DNA of 64,000 bases. It comes from Sphingobacterium thalpophilum. Lineage in GTDB: Bacteria; Bacteroidota; Bacteroidia; Sphingobacteriales; Sphingobacteriaceae. The notes beneath the pieces were generated by a model. The model made no database searches. It was not told the origin of the DNA and saw only the letters and a list, made by a program, of their open reading frames with translations. The position numbers and the translations under genes are program-made. Location: contig NZ_CP151087.1 in assembly GCF_038396785.1 (NCBI RefSeq), positions 62,001 through 126,000 on the forward strand, in the 5' to 3' direction. Below, in pieces: positions 43,493 through 53,006 of this stretch (the first letter of the stretch is position 1; the number at the start of each line of letters is the position of its first letter).

Positions 43493-43978
43493 ATGAAAAA
43501 TAGAACAATAGTTAAGGTCATGACTTTCTCTGTTTTATTGCTAACGCTGGGCTGTCAGCAGCCACAGACAAATGAATCAAAGGAGGCTGCACAAAAACAA
43601 CTTGACGAAAACAAAGAGAATAAAAGAATCGTTTTAGATTTTTATCAGCAAATGTTTGGTGATAAGGATGTTTCTGCAGTTGATAAGTACATTTCTCCCG
43701 GATATATCCAACATAATCCCTCTGTTGCGGATGGAGCAGCAGCATTTAAGCTCGCTGCGGCGAAATGGTTTGAAGGGCAGCCTAAAACGAAGATTGATGT
43801 GCAACACATTGCTTCGGATGGAGATTTGGTCTTCATACACCTAAAGAATAAGAATCCAGATGGTAGTCTTAAATCGACTATTGATATCTTCAGGCTAGAA
43901 AAAGGTAAAATTGTGGAGCATTGGGATGCACAGCAAGATGTGCCTAAAAATGAAGCAAACGCACATCCTATGTTTTAA
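43493..43978 (+). CDS. SnoaL-like / NTF2-fold lipoprotein
   Basis: A 161-residue predicted lipoprotein. Residues 1-21 carry a signal with lipobox LTLGC, a polar linker follows, and residues about 40-155 match the SnoaL-like polyketide-cyclase/NTF2 fold (VLDFYQQMFGDKDVSAVDKYISP, YIQHNPSV, WFEGQPKTKIDVQH, IVEHWDAQQDVP). These small cone-shaped proteins bind or transform hydrophobic molecules; no activity can be assigned. It stands alone. Confidence 0.85.
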   Translation: MKNRTIVKVMTFSVLLLTLGCQQPQTNESKEAAQKQLDENKENKRIVLDFYQQMFGDKDVSAVDKYISPGYIQHNPSVADGAAAFKLAAAKWFEGQPKTKIDVQHIASDGDLVFIHLKNKNPDGSLKSTIDIFRLEKGKIVEHWDAQQDVPKNEANAHPMF

Positions 43979-44114
43979 GGATAGTAAAAAATTACATTTC
44001 CTTTTTCCGTTGCGTTTTAGTCCCTCTTAATTGTTCGGGAAGCTGTCAGGTATGGTAAATTATATATACATTTAGACCTAAATCATTTTTCTGAGCAAAC
44101 CATTAATTTTAATC

Positions 44115-44939
44115 ATGAAAAGAGTCTTCGGCCTAAGTTGTTTTTATCTGTTGTTTTCTGCATGTAGTGTTCATTATAGTCCCAAAGATCATCCTTATGT
44201 ATATGTGCAAAAGAAAGATCGAGAGATTAAGGAATGGAAGCTGGTATGGGAAGAGCACTTTAATTCCCCTAAGCTAGACAGTAGTAAATGGTCCCGGATT
44301 CCAGCAGGCGGAGCCGACTGGAATCGACACATGAGTACAGATGACGCCTGTTTTGGATGGGAAAATGGAGAGTTGATTCTTAAAGGAATTAAAAATACAG
44401 ACAAAAATAGAGATTCAAGACCATTTTTGACAGGTGGGATATGGAGTAAGGGAAAGTTTGCTTTTCAGTACGGACGCATAGAAATCCGAGCTAAACTTGG
44501 AAGTGCAAAAGGGGCATGGCCTGCCATGTGGATGCTGGCGGAGTTAGATAAGTATGGGAAGTATCCAAGAAATGGTGAAATTGATATTATGGAACATCTT
44601 AATTTTGATCATATCATTTACCAGACAACACATTCATACTATACCTTAGATTTGGGGCAAAAGGAGAATCCCAAACATTTTGGTACCGCTTCGATCAAAT
44701 CAGAATAGTACAATACATATGGTATAAGCTGGTATCCCGATCGTATCGTATTTCAGTTGAATGGTGTTGACACTTTTACTTATCCAAGAGTTAATGGGGT
44801 AGATCCTTCTCAGTGGCCTTATGATCAGCCTTTTTATCTATTGATTGATCAACAGTTGGGCGGGAGCTGGGTTGGTGAGGTAAATCAAGACCAACTGCCT
44901 GTTGAGATGCGTGTTGACTGGGTTAAAGTTTACCAATAG
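44115..44939 (+). pseudogene. Glycoside hydrolase family 16 protein, interrupted by in-frame amber codon
   Basis: Codons 1-197 encode an exported GH16 beta-glucanase-like protein: signal/lipoprotein region ending LFSACSV, then LVWEEHFNSPKLDSSKW, WPAMWMLAE and the catalytic motif GEIDIMEHL (nucleophile Glu155, acid/base Glu160). A TAG at 44706-44708 follows GTASIKSE. The same frame continues without a shift as YNTYGISWYPDRIVFQLNG and ends at 44939 with VEMRVDWVKVYQ, the normal GH16 C-terminus. A GAG, AAG or CAG codon probably became TAG. The truncated form lacks the last strands of the jelly roll and is probably inactive unless the stop is read through. Confidence 0.85.
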
Positions 44940-45031
44940 TGCTTACCAATTCTGAGAGGGATAAGAGACGAAAAAAATCGCCTATTGATGAACTGCAGTT
45001 TTCTGATAACAGTTAAATATCCTAATTTTAG

Positions 45032-45052
45032 AGGTGACCTATGATTAGGTGA
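45032..45052. promoter_or_regulatory. Direct repeat AGGTGAC upstream of the XRE-cupin gene
   Basis: AGGTGAC occurs twice (45032-45038 and 45046-45052), 14 bases apart, about 40-50 bases before the regulator gene. It is a candidate autoregulatory operator. Confidence 0.4.
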
Positions 45053-45082
45053 CAAAAACTTAATATACACGACATAGGAAAA

Positions 45083-45682
45083 ATGTTTACTTTTGGCCAA
45101 ATTATGGAAGATAATACGATATTCAAGATTAGCAATAAGATTAAGGAAATTCGAAAAGAAAAAGGAATTACCATACAGGAAGTTGCTGATAGAGCGGGGG
45201 TAAGCAAGGGACTTATTTCGCAGATTGAAAATAACAGAACAATACCCTCCCTACTGGTATTGATTAATATCATCAATGCACTGAATATTGATCTTAATGA
45301 GTTTTTTAAAGATTTTAATTCTGAATTGGATTCAGGCCCCGTGGTCGTTCGGAAAAAAGATACTTATAGTCCGTTTGAAAAAGAGTCGGCTATTGGTTTC
45401 CATTATAAAAGGATTTTTACATCTGCGATGGATAGTTCGACCATGGACATTGTTCTTTTGGAGTTGCTTCCGGATGCACAGCGACCAATGGTTGAGACCG
45501 AAGCTTATGAATATAAATATATCATTAGCGGGCAGGTTGAGTACATTTTCAATGATCAAAAAATTAGCTTAGAAGAGGGCGATTCGATCTTTTTTAATGG
45601 CCGATTGTCACATACACCGCGTAATGTTGGAAGTGAAAAGGCCGTCATGCTAATTGTATACTTTTTTGAAAATAAGAAATAG
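45083..45682 (+). CDS. XRE-family transcriptional regulator with cupin domain
   Basis: A 199-residue regulator. Residues about 15-70 form an XRE helix-turn-helix (EIRKEKGITIQEVADRAGVSKGLISQIE, shown in part) and about 110-195 a cupin sensor domain (YKYIISGQVEYIFNDQ, LEEGDSIFFNG). Such proteins usually bind a small metabolite and regulate the neighbouring catabolic genes. The DUF5690 transporter and FAD oxidase genes downstream are the likely targets. An internal ATG at 45104 is an equally good start, because TACTTTTG, a -7-like box, overlaps the first codons at 45088. A terminator separates it from the transporter gene. Confidence 0.9.
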   Translation: MFTFGQIMEDNTIFKISNKIKEIRKEKGITIQEVADRAGVSKGLISQIENNRTIPSLLVLINIINALNIDLNEFFKDFNSELDSGPVVVRKKDTYSPFEKESAIGFHYKRIFTSAMDSSTMDIVLLELLPDAQRPMVETEAYEYKYIISGQVEYIFNDQKISLEEGDSIFFNGRLSHTPRNVGSEKAVMLIVYFFENKK

Positions 45683-45705
45683 AGGATAACATGTTAATTG
45701 TCAGG

Positions 45706-45737
45706 GCATCATTGAATCATTCAGTGATGCTTTTTTT
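45706..45737 (+). terminator. Intrinsic terminator after the XRE-cupin gene
   Basis: GCATCATTGAA (45706-45716) pairs with TTCAGTGATGC (45720-45730), one wobble pair, followed by seven T. Confidence 0.88.
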
Positions 45738-45825
45738 ATTTTATACTTTTCGTATCGCAAAGGGATGCTTATATTTGTTTATAAATACTTAACAAAAGTT
45801 TAGTCTTTTGTTAGTTTCCAAAATT

Positions 45826-45833
45826 TACTTTTG
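45826..45833 (+). promoter_or_regulatory. -7 element of the DUF5690 transporter promoter
   Basis: TACTTTTG lies 33 bases before the start codon and is identical to the tRNA-Leu -7 box. A TTTTG is present only 15 bases upstream, shorter than the usual spacing, which may mean an activator is needed. Confidence 0.5.
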
Positions 45834-45866
45834 ATTGCGGACAATGAGGTCTGTTAACAAGTTTAA

Positions 45867-47207
45867 ATGATGGAGTTAAACCAACGAATAAAAAGAAGCA
45901 TAAATAGACTGGATGAGAAATCTGTGGCTATTGTTCTGGCTGTTACAGCATTTTTATGTTATACGAGTATGTATTCATTTAGAAAGTCATTTACGGCATC
46001 TGCTTTTGCAAATGATACTATTTTTGGTGTCGATTATAAAGTCTGTATGGTGGTCATTCAAATGCTGGGGTATTTGTTGTCCAAGTTTTATGGCATTAAA
46101 TTTATCTCTGAAAGTAAACAGCGTAGTAGAGGGCGGTATTTGATCGGTTTGATTTGTATTTCATGGATAGGTCTTTTGGTATTTGCAGTTTGTCCGAGAC
46201 CTTGGAATGTTGTCTTTCTTTTTATCAATGGTTTTCCATTGGGAATGGTTTGGGGTTTGGTATTTAGTTATTTAGAAGGAAGGCGGTTTACAGAGATTAT
46301 GGGGGCAGTGATGTCTGTGAGCTTGATTTTCGCGTCAGGACTGATAAAAACGGTTGGACGGTGGTTGATGTCTTCTTTTCATGTTAACGAGTTTTGGATG
46401 CCATTTTTGACGGGTTTACTGTTTTTTCTGCCCTTTGTTTTGTGTGTATGGATATTGGAAAATGCTCTAGGGCCAACAGAAGAGGATAAGAAGCTACGGA
46501 CGGAACGCATTGCGATGGATAGTAAAATGCGAAAACACTTTTTTAAAACCTTTATGCCGGGTATCGTTTTGACTATTATCGTTTACACCATGCTTACTAT
46601 TTTACGTGATGTACGCGATAATTTTGAGGTTGAAATCTGGCAGATGTTACATGTGAAAGGGGCGGGCATTTTTGCAAAAGTTGATGAGACTATCTCCTTG
46701 ATTGTACTGCTGCTGGTAAGTTGTCTAATCATGGTTAAAAATAATCTTAAAGCATTTAAGTTGATCCACTATATGATCATTATAGGTTTTCTGACTGCAG
46801 GTATTTCTACCTATTTGTTTACGAAACAATGGATTGACGGTTTAAGTTGGATGTTGCTCGTCGGTTTGGGCTTGTATGTGGCATACATCCCTTACAATGC
46901 GATATTTTTTGAGCGAATGATCGCAACATATCGTATGAAAAGTAACATCGGTTTTGTTATGTATATGGCTGACTCTATCGGTTATTTGGGTAGTTTTCTG
47001 ATATTGGTAAACAAAGAATTTATGCCAAATTCTGTTACTTGGGGAAATTACTTTATTCAATTGGTCTTTTTAGCCTCTATTATCGGAGCTATTTTGGGTA
47101 TCTTCTCTCTACTCTATTTTATTCGAAAAAAAGAACAGATGAAAGGAAGTGATGGTGAGTTGTTGGCCCCTTGGCATACCACAAAAGGAGAAGTGCAAAT
47201 TAGTTAA
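45867..47207 (+). CDS. DUF5690 family MFS-like transporter
   Basis: A 446-residue membrane protein with about 12 hydrophobic segments and the MFS-like opening FLCYTSMYSFRKSFTAS. The central loop (about 195-225) is charged. Sequence and length match the Bacteroidota DUF5690 family, for which no substrate has been established. It precedes an FAD-dependent amine-oxidase-type gene by 32 bases, so it probably imports the compound that enzyme oxidises. Relatives near aminophosphonate genes make a phosphonate substrate conceivable; this is inference only. Confidence 0.86.
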   Translation: MMELNQRIKRSINRLDEKSVAIVLAVTAFLCYTSMYSFRKSFTASAFANDTIFGVDYKVCMVVIQMLGYLLSKFYGIKFISESKQRSRGRYLIGLICISWIGLLVFAVCPRPWNVVFLFINGFPLGMVWGLVFSYLEGRRFTEIMGAVMSVSLIFASGLIKTVGRWLMSSFHVNEFWMPFLTGLLFFLPFVLCVWILENALGPTEEDKKLRTERIAMDSKMRKHFFKTFMPGIVLTIIVYTMLTILRDVRDNFEVEIWQMLHVKGAGIFAKVDETISLIVLLLVSCLIMVKNNLKAFKLIHYMIIIGFLTAGISTYLFTKQWIDGLSWMLLVGLGLYVAYIPYNAIFFERMIATYRMKSNIGFVMYMADSIGYLGSFLILVNKEFMPNSVTWGNYFIQLVFLASIIGAILGIFSLLYFIRKKEQMKGSDGELLAPWHTTKGEVQIS

Positions 47208-47239
47208 CTATACTTTTTTATGATATTCTATTTATAAAG

Positions 47240-48394
47240 ATGAAAACAAATACATATGATTTAATTATTGTTGGGGGGGGGATTTTAGGGACCTTTCATG
47301 CCTATCATGCGTTACAAATGGGATTAAGCGTGCTCCAACTCGAAAAAGATAATTTCCCCGTGGGATCTACTGTTCGTAATTTCGGACAGGTAGTGCCATC
47401 GGGGATGGCAGGCGAATGGTTTGATTATGGTGTGCGAGGACTTGAAATATATCAGTCTATTCAGAAAGAGATGGATATATCTGTTAGAAATAACGGCAGC
47501 ATCTATATTGCTTCGGATAGTGATGAAGTTCAGGTGCTTCACGAGCTATCTAAGCACTATGAGGGAAAAGGATATGATCATGAACTTTGTTCAAAGGAAC
47601 AGGTTTTATTGAAATATCCCGTAATGAATGCTGATTATGTTAAAGAAGCTATCTTTTTTCCGCAGGAACTCAGTGTAGAACCCGAGTCAATGATTAGACA
47701 ACTGCATATTTATATGCAAAATAAGTTTGTGGACTATACGTTGAAATACGATACGACAATTGTGGCCTGCGAGGATAAAAATGATGCTGTTGTTGTCACA
47801 AGCAGCACGCTAGAAAACTTTGAAGGGAAGAAATTGCTTATCTGCAATGGATACGAGTTTAAAATTTTATATCGTTCCTTGTTTGATAATAGCGGGCTTG
47901 AAATTAGCAAGTTGCAAATGATGCGTACAAAGCCTTTGGCTCATATACATCTTCCGGGGAATATCTTAACTGGGTTGACCATTCGTCGATACGAGAGTTT
48001 TGAAGAATATTGTCCATCGTTTCAGACAATTCCAATGCCTTATCACTATCAGGAGCTGCGCAATTATGGAATTCATATCCTATTTAAACAGGCCACGGAT
48101 GGTAGTATTATTATCGGTGATTCGCATGAATATGCAGCGGGCAACAGACTGGATGAACTGGGCTTCTCAGTAAGCTCCTATATCAATGAATTAATGATTG
48201 CGGAAGCCAACCGTATCATGCCAATGGAGCGTACCTGGATTTCATCTTCTTGGGCAGGTTATTATTCGCAGCACAAAGATCATATTCTTGAAATCGACGT
48301 TAGCCCAAGAATACATGTCAGAACCGGCATTGGAGGGAAGGGAATGACAGCAAGTGCTGGCTATGCCGAACAGAGTATTGGAAAACTTTTTTAA
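47240..48394 (+). CDS. FAD-dependent oxidoreductase, DAO superfamily (TIGR03364-like)
   Basis: A 384-residue flavoenzyme with N-terminal dinucleotide fold LIIVGGGILGTFHA, FAD-contact stretch GSTVRNFGQVVPSGMAGEW and C-terminal GIGGKGMTASAGYAEQ. RNFG and the length point to the TIGR03364 group, proposed to oxidise aminophosphonates or similar amines. Codons 12-14 are GGG GGG GGG, a run of nine G (47273-47281) in the FAD-binding loop, prone to slippage. It is cotranscribed with the DUF5690 transporter. No phosphonatase gene lies in the window, so the substrate remains open. Confidence 0.86.
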   Translation: MKTNTYDLIIVGGGILGTFHAYHALQMGLSVLQLEKDNFPVGSTVRNFGQVVPSGMAGEWFDYGVRGLEIYQSIQKEMDISVRNNGSIYIASDSDEVQVLHELSKHYEGKGYDHELCSKEQVLLKYPVMNADYVKEAIFFPQELSVEPESMIRQLHIYMQNKFVDYTLKYDTTIVACEDKNDAVVVTSSTLENFEGKKLLICNGYEFKILYRSLFDNSGLEISKLQMMRTKPLAHIHLPGNILTGLTIRRYESFEEYCPSFQTIPMPYHYQELRNYGIHILFKQATDGSIIIGDSHEYAAGNRLDELGFSVSSYINELMIAEANRIMPMERTWISSSWAGYYSQHKDHILEIDVSPRIHVRTGIGGKGMTASAGYAEQSIGKLF

Positions 48395-48407
48395 TTTAAA
48401 CATATTG

Positions 48408-48447
48408 AAGAGCCCCGCCATCACATCTAGCGGGGCTCTTTCGTTTT
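48408..48447 (+). terminator. Intrinsic terminator of the transporter-oxidase operon
   Basis: An 11-bp perfect stem AAGAGCCCCGC / GCGGGGCTCTT (48408-48418 with 48430-48440) is followed by TCGTTTTT. The following 48448-48715 is AT-rich upstream sequence for the kinase gene, with no gene or clear promoter match. Confidence 0.9.
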
Positions 48448-48715
48448 TAAGCTATTTATTTGATCAGTTTGTACAGACTTCATAAAATATACAGTTGTCT
48501 TTCTTAATAAGGTCAAGCTTTATAAAATTCAATTAGTAAATAACTAAATTATGAAAACGATGTCTGGTAAATCTTTTTATTGCATCAACTAATTGACCAG
48601 TTGTTTGTTCTTTATAAAACATTATCTGATCAATATTTCCTTATTGTTTAGGCGTTAAACAATGTTTTTATTAACTTCACGGTCACAATAAACCAGATCT
48701 AAATATTAGAAGTGA

Positions 48716-51700
48716 ATGGCAAATAATGTTTTTCCTGAAAATGAGTTAAGAAGGATAGAAAAATTAAAGTCCTATGAGTTAATGGGACTCGGGAAAGACC
48801 CTGAGCTGGATGTTTTTGCGCAGGCAGCCTGTCTGATTACAGATTGCCCTGCAGCTTTAATTGCCATGATGGAAGAAGAAACACAACGTATTCAAAGTTG
48901 TGTTGGGATGGAGCTGGATACCGTTGAAAGGAAGAATACGGTCTGTCAATATACCATAATGAGCAAGGAGGTCCTTGTTATTAAAGATACTTTTGAAGAT
49001 CCACGCTCGTCTTCCAATCCATTAATTCGCGAAGGAAATATTCGTTTTTATGCCGGAGTTCCTCTTTTGGATGATGATGGCGATGCTCTTGGAACAATCT
49101 GTGTCATTGATTTCCATCCGAAAAAGCTTTCGGATAAGCAAAAAGACTCATTGGAGGAGCTAGGTAAGGCGGTGACCAAAATATTATTGGGAAAAAAACG
49201 AAAAGTACAGGCTGGTTATTTTTCCGAAATTTTTCACTTGACGAACAATATTATTTGTGTATTGGATGAGACGCGCAAGGTAAAAGAAGTTAACCCTGCA
49301 TTTAGTAAAGTCTTGGGATTGTCCAGATCGAATAGTTTAGGCAAATCTATTTTTACATTATTGGGGGACACTGAAAGGGAGTTAGTGTCGGACTTAGGTC
49401 GAGTTGAGGAAACAAAGTACGGCGTTCAATCTACGAGTAGGACTAAAACAGAAAATGGTCAAGTTGTCGAAATTGAATGGCATTTCAAATATGATCCGAT
49501 AAATCATGATATTCTGGCCTTTGGCAGAAACGTAACAAAAGAACGCGAAGAAAAACTCAAGTTGGAGAATTCCGAACGTAGATTTCGTAGCTTTTTTGAA
49601 AATGCGATTGGCCTCATGAGTATGCATGATTTGGACGGTAATATTCTATCCGTCAATGAAAAAGGAAGAGAGGTGTTGCGGTATGCCAAAGAAGAGGTAA
49701 AAGGACTTAACCTCAAGAAATTGGTTCCGTCTCATCATGTGGGTCTGGTTGAAGAATATCTCAAGCGCATTGCCAGCAATAAAGAGGATTCTGGAATGAT
49801 GGTTCTCCAAACAAAAGATGGTGAAGATATTTCTTGGCTATACCACAATATGTTGGAAACGGATGAAAATGGGCGATCTTATGTTGTCAGTACAGCCTTG
49901 AATATGACGGATCGATTGCGACTTGAAAATGATCTTTTGCATACCAAACAGATCCTGGAGCAGACCAATGCTGTCGCTCAGGTTGGCGGATGGGAGGTCA
50001 ACTTAGTTGAAAACAAGGTCTATTGGTCCGAGTCCACGAAGCTAATTCATGGTGTGGCTTCTGATTTTACACCTGATTTTGAACATGCAATCGGATTTTA
50101 TGAGCCGGAAAGCCAGGTTATTTTGCGTGGAATTTTTGAAGATGCCATTACATCAAGAACACATTACGATACGGAATTGCGCCTATTAAAGCAAAATGGT
50201 GAATCAATTTGGGTACGGGTAAAGGGTATTCCAGAATTTGAAAACGATGTGTGTAAACGTGTTTTTGGAATTATTCAGGATATCGATCAAAGTAAATCGC
50301 TATTCTTGGAGCTGGAACGCAAAGAATCGATGTTACGTGCGTTTGTGGATTATGTTCCTGCTTCGGTTGCTATGTTTGACCGAGACTTTAACTATATTTC
50401 GGTCAGTAATCAATGGTTAGAAGATTTTCACGAAGGGGTAAGCTTGCCGCCAAGTAGTAACTTTTTCAATCTGTTTCCAAATATCCCAGAAAATAGAAAA
50501 AAAATCTACCTTGATGCGCTGGAGGGAATACCTTATAAGAATACGGATGAGGTCATACAGGCTGGCGGACTTGCCGAAGCGCAACATTTCAATTGGGAGG
50601 TAAGACCTTGGCATCTTGCTGATGGAAGTATAGGTGGGATCATTATTTTTACACAAAATATCACGGATTCGGTAAAAATAAATGATGAATTAAAGTTAGC
50701 GAAGGAACTGGCCGATCTGGCGAGTAGAGCAAAGTCCGAATTCCTCGCCAATATGAGTCACGAAATTCGAACGCCTTTAAACGGTGTGATCGGATTCTCC
50801 GATTTGTTGTTAAAAACACCATTAAATGATACACAGGTCCAATACCTCGGCTATATCAATGAATCAGGAAATAGCTTACTCAATATTATTAATGACATTT
50901 TAGACTTTTCAAAAATTGAATCGGGTAAACTCGAACTATTTGTTGATAAGTATAACGTATATGATGTAGCCAATCAGGTTATTAATGTTGTTCTCTATCA
51001 AGCACAACGAAAAGATGTCGAACTGCTTTTGAATATTGAGCAGGGACTGCCAGCTTTTGTTTGGATTGATGAGGCACGTATTAAGCAAGTGCTGGTGAAT
51101 TTATTAGGTAATGCAGTTAAGTTTACGGAAAAAGGCGAAATCGAATTTAAGATCAGTAAACTTCGCAATGATGAGAATAAATTAACCTTACGTTTTGCGG
51201 TTAGAGATACGGGGATAGGAATTCCGCCAGAGAAGCAACAACGCATCTTTGATGCCTTTACGCAAGAAGATAGCTCGGTAAGTAAACGATATGGGGGCAC
51301 GGGACTCGGTTTGACAATCTCCAACAACCTCTTGAAATACATGGGGAGTAAATTGAATCTGGAAAGCGAACTGGGTGTCGGGTCGACGTTCTATTTTGAT
51401 ATCGAGGTCCGATGTGAAGAAATGGAGGATGAAGATACAGCTTTACCTTTAAATCGTGTCCTCGTTGTCGATGACAACGCTAATAATCGGATCATCCTGC
51501 AACATATGCTGGCCTATAAGAACGTCGAATCTGTCCTCGCAGAAAACGGCATGGAAGCCTTACAGTTACTGATGAAAGGGGAACGTTTCGATGTTATTTT
51601 AATGGACTACCACATGCCGATCTTATCGGGACTCGAAACGATAGAAAAAATCAAAGAACTCTTTAAAAAACAGGAAGAAGGTATCCCTTTGATCGTGTTG

Positions 51701-52636
51701 CACACTTCGTCTGAAGAGCATGAGGTAATTTCAGCATTTAGACAAGAGGAGCGGTCATTCTGTCTACTTAAGCCGATTAAATCTGAGGAGTTGTATTCGA
51801 CTTTAAGAAGGGCGATACAACAAAATAGGGAGGATGCCGCGCAATTAAAGGCGAATGCAAACTTATCGTTATCATCGGATTCGTACGGTCAAGACGTTCA
51901 GGTGTTGTTGGCAGACGACAATGCCGTTAATATGGCCCTTAATTTACGCATGATGGCAAGCATAATGCCTGGAGCACATTTAACCGAAGTTTCTGATGGA
52001 GCACAAGCCATTCAAGCTTGCAAAGAAAAACAATTTGATTTTATTTTGATGGATGTTCAGATGCCCGAAGTCGATGGGATCGAAGCAACCAAACAGATCC
52101 GGCAAATGGCAGCTTATGCTGAAACACCCATTATCGGTGTTACTGCAGGTAATATTTCTGGCGAAAAGGAACGCTGTCTCGATGCGGGGATGTCGGACTT
52201 TCTCGCTAAACCTATTCGACAACAGGATTTGTTTAAGGCCCTGGAAAAGGCGATGTTATCGGTAAAACCTAGTGCTGCCGAAGCTTCGGATCTAGAGGAT
52301 TTGGATGAGCATTTGGATATGCAGCGCCTGGAAGAACAGGCCGGTGATGATCCTGCATTTTTAACCTTTTTTCTGGATTTGGTCGTCCGGGAAATAACGG
52401 GGTCTAGAAAGCAGTTAAAGGAGGCAATTGATACAAACGATATTGTACGCATCAAAGAACTCCTTCATAAGTTGCGGGGAACTTCATCGACAGCCGGACT
52501 TATCAAGTTGGCTCAGATGACCAAAGACTTGGAGACCAGCCCAACAATTGAAACAGACCTTGCGATCGCTTTTGTGGCAATCGAACAAGAAATGGATATA
52601 GGATTGGAATTAATTGCAAAAATCTTAAATAAATAA
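48716..52636 (+). CDS. Hybrid sensor histidine kinase: GAF, four PAS, HisKA-HATPase, two receivers, HPt
   Basis: A 1306-residue soluble hybrid kinase with no transmembrane segment. Order: GAF (about 15-160), four PAS-like domains (about 165-280, 285-405, 410-530, 540-655), dimerisation domain with His near residue 682 (FLANMSHEIRTPLNG), ATPase (GNAVKFTEKG, DTGIGIPPE, GTGLGLTIS), receiver 1 (about 912-1035, VVDDNANN, ILMDYHMP), receiver 2 (about 1060-1180, LLADDNAVN, ILMDVQMPEVDG) and a C-terminal HPt with HKLRGTSSTAG near residue 1250. This is a complete internal phosphorelay able to pass phosphate to a separate receiver, which is encoded 4 bases downstream. Multiple PAS domains suggest sensing of cytoplasmic redox, ligand or energy signals. 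Confidence 0.95.
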   Translation: MANNVFPENELRRIEKLKSYELMGLGKDPELDVFAQAACLITDCPAALIAMMEEETQRIQSCVGMELDTVERKNTVCQYTIMSKEVLVIKDTFEDPRSSSNPLIREGNIRFYAGVPLLDDDGDALGTICVIDFHPKKLSDKQKDSLEELGKAVTKILLGKKRKVQAGYFSEIFHLTNNIICVLDETRKVKEVNPAFSKVLGLSRSNSLGKSIFTLLGDTERELVSDLGRVEETKYGVQSTSRTKTENGQVVEIEWHFKYDPINHDILAFGRNVTKEREEKLKLENSERRFRSFFENAIGLMSMHDLDGNILSVNEKGREVLRYAKEEVKGLNLKKLVPSHHVGLVEEYLKRIASNKEDSGMMVLQTKDGEDISWLYHNMLETDENGRSYVVSTALNMTDRLRLENDLLHTKQILEQTNAVAQVGGWEVNLVENKVYWSESTKLIHGVASDFTPDFEHAIGFYEPESQVILRGIFEDAITSRTHYDTELRLLKQNGESIWVRVKGIPEFENDVCKRVFGIIQDIDQSKSLFLELERKESMLRAFVDYVPASVAMFDRDFNYISVSNQWLEDFHEGVSLPPSSNFFNLFPNIPENRKKIYLDALEGIPYKNTDEVIQAGGLAEAQHFNWEVRPWHLADGSIGGIIIFTQNITDSVKINDELKLAKELADLASRAKSEFLANMSHEIRTPLNGVIGFSDLLLKTPLNDTQVQYLGYINESGNSLLNIINDILDFSKIESGKLELFVDKYNVYDVANQVINVVLYQAQRKDVELLLNIEQGLPAFVWIDEARIKQVLVNLLGNAVKFTEKGEIEFKISKLRNDENKLTLRFAVRDTGIGIPPEKQQRIFDAFTQEDSSVSKRYGGTGLGLTISNNLLKYMGSKLNLESELGVGSTFYFDIEVRCEEMEDEDTALPLNRVLVVDDNANNRIILQHMLAYKNVESVLAENGMEALQLLMKGERFDVILMDYHMPILSGLETIEKIKELFKKQEEGIPLIVLHTSSEEHEVISAFRQEERSFCLLKPIKSEELYSTLRRAIQQNREDAAQLKANANLSLSSDSYGQDVQVLLADDNAVNMALNLRMMASIMPGAHLTEVSDGAQAIQACKEKQFDFILMDVQMPEVDGIEATKQIRQMAAYAETPIIGVTAGNISGEKERCLDAGMSDFLAKPIRQQDLFKALEKAMLSVKPSAAEASDLEDLDEHLDMQRLEEQAGDDPAFLTFFLDLVVREITGSRKQLKEAIDTNDIVRIKELLHKLRGTSSTAGLIKLAQMTKDLETSPTIETDLAIAFVAIEQEMDIGLELIAKILNK

Positions 52637-52640
52637 TGAT

Positions 52641-52997
52641 ATGTTGATTTTAATAGCGGAAGACGACGAATTGATACTACGTACTGTTGAACACAAATTA
52701 GTGAAAGAAGGACACGAAGTGGTGCTGACCAGAAATGGCCGTGAAGCCATCGAGAAAATTAATGAGCTGGATTTGGATTTAGTTGTAACGGATATTATGA
52801 TGCCTTTTGCTTCTGGTATTGAAATTCTTTCGGCAATAAAGAGTATTGGAAAGAAAATCCCGGTCATCGTATTATCAAGTATGGGGCAAGAGGAGGTCGT
52901 GGTCGATGCATTTGATCTAGGCGCATCTGATTTTATGGTTAAGCCATTTAGTCCAAACGAACTGATTCTTAGGATAAAACGCCTAATAAATAAATAA
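52641..52997 (+). CDS. Stand-alone receiver-domain response regulator
   Basis: A 118-residue CheY-like protein containing only a receiver: acidic pocket AEDDELI, phosphoacceptor Asp in LVVTDIMMPFASG and conserved Lys in DFMVKPFSP. It has no DNA-binding or enzymatic output, so it must act by protein contact. It lies between the hybrid kinase and the HEAT-repeat gene in one tight operon, making it the probable phosphate acceptor from the kinase HPt domain. Confidence 0.95.
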   Translation: MLILIAEDDELILRTVEHKLVKEGHEVVLTRNGREAIEKINELDLDLVVTDIMMPFASGIEILSAIKSIGKKIPVIVLSSMGQEEVVVDAFDLGASDFMVKPFSPNELILRIKRLINK

Positions 52998-53006
52998 AAC
53001 TAAATT

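Noticed and set aside
45083..48394. A toxin-antitoxin or phage repressor role for the XRE gene
   Set aside because: It carries a cupin sensor domain and sits ahead of metabolic genes; there is no toxin-like partner and no phage gene.
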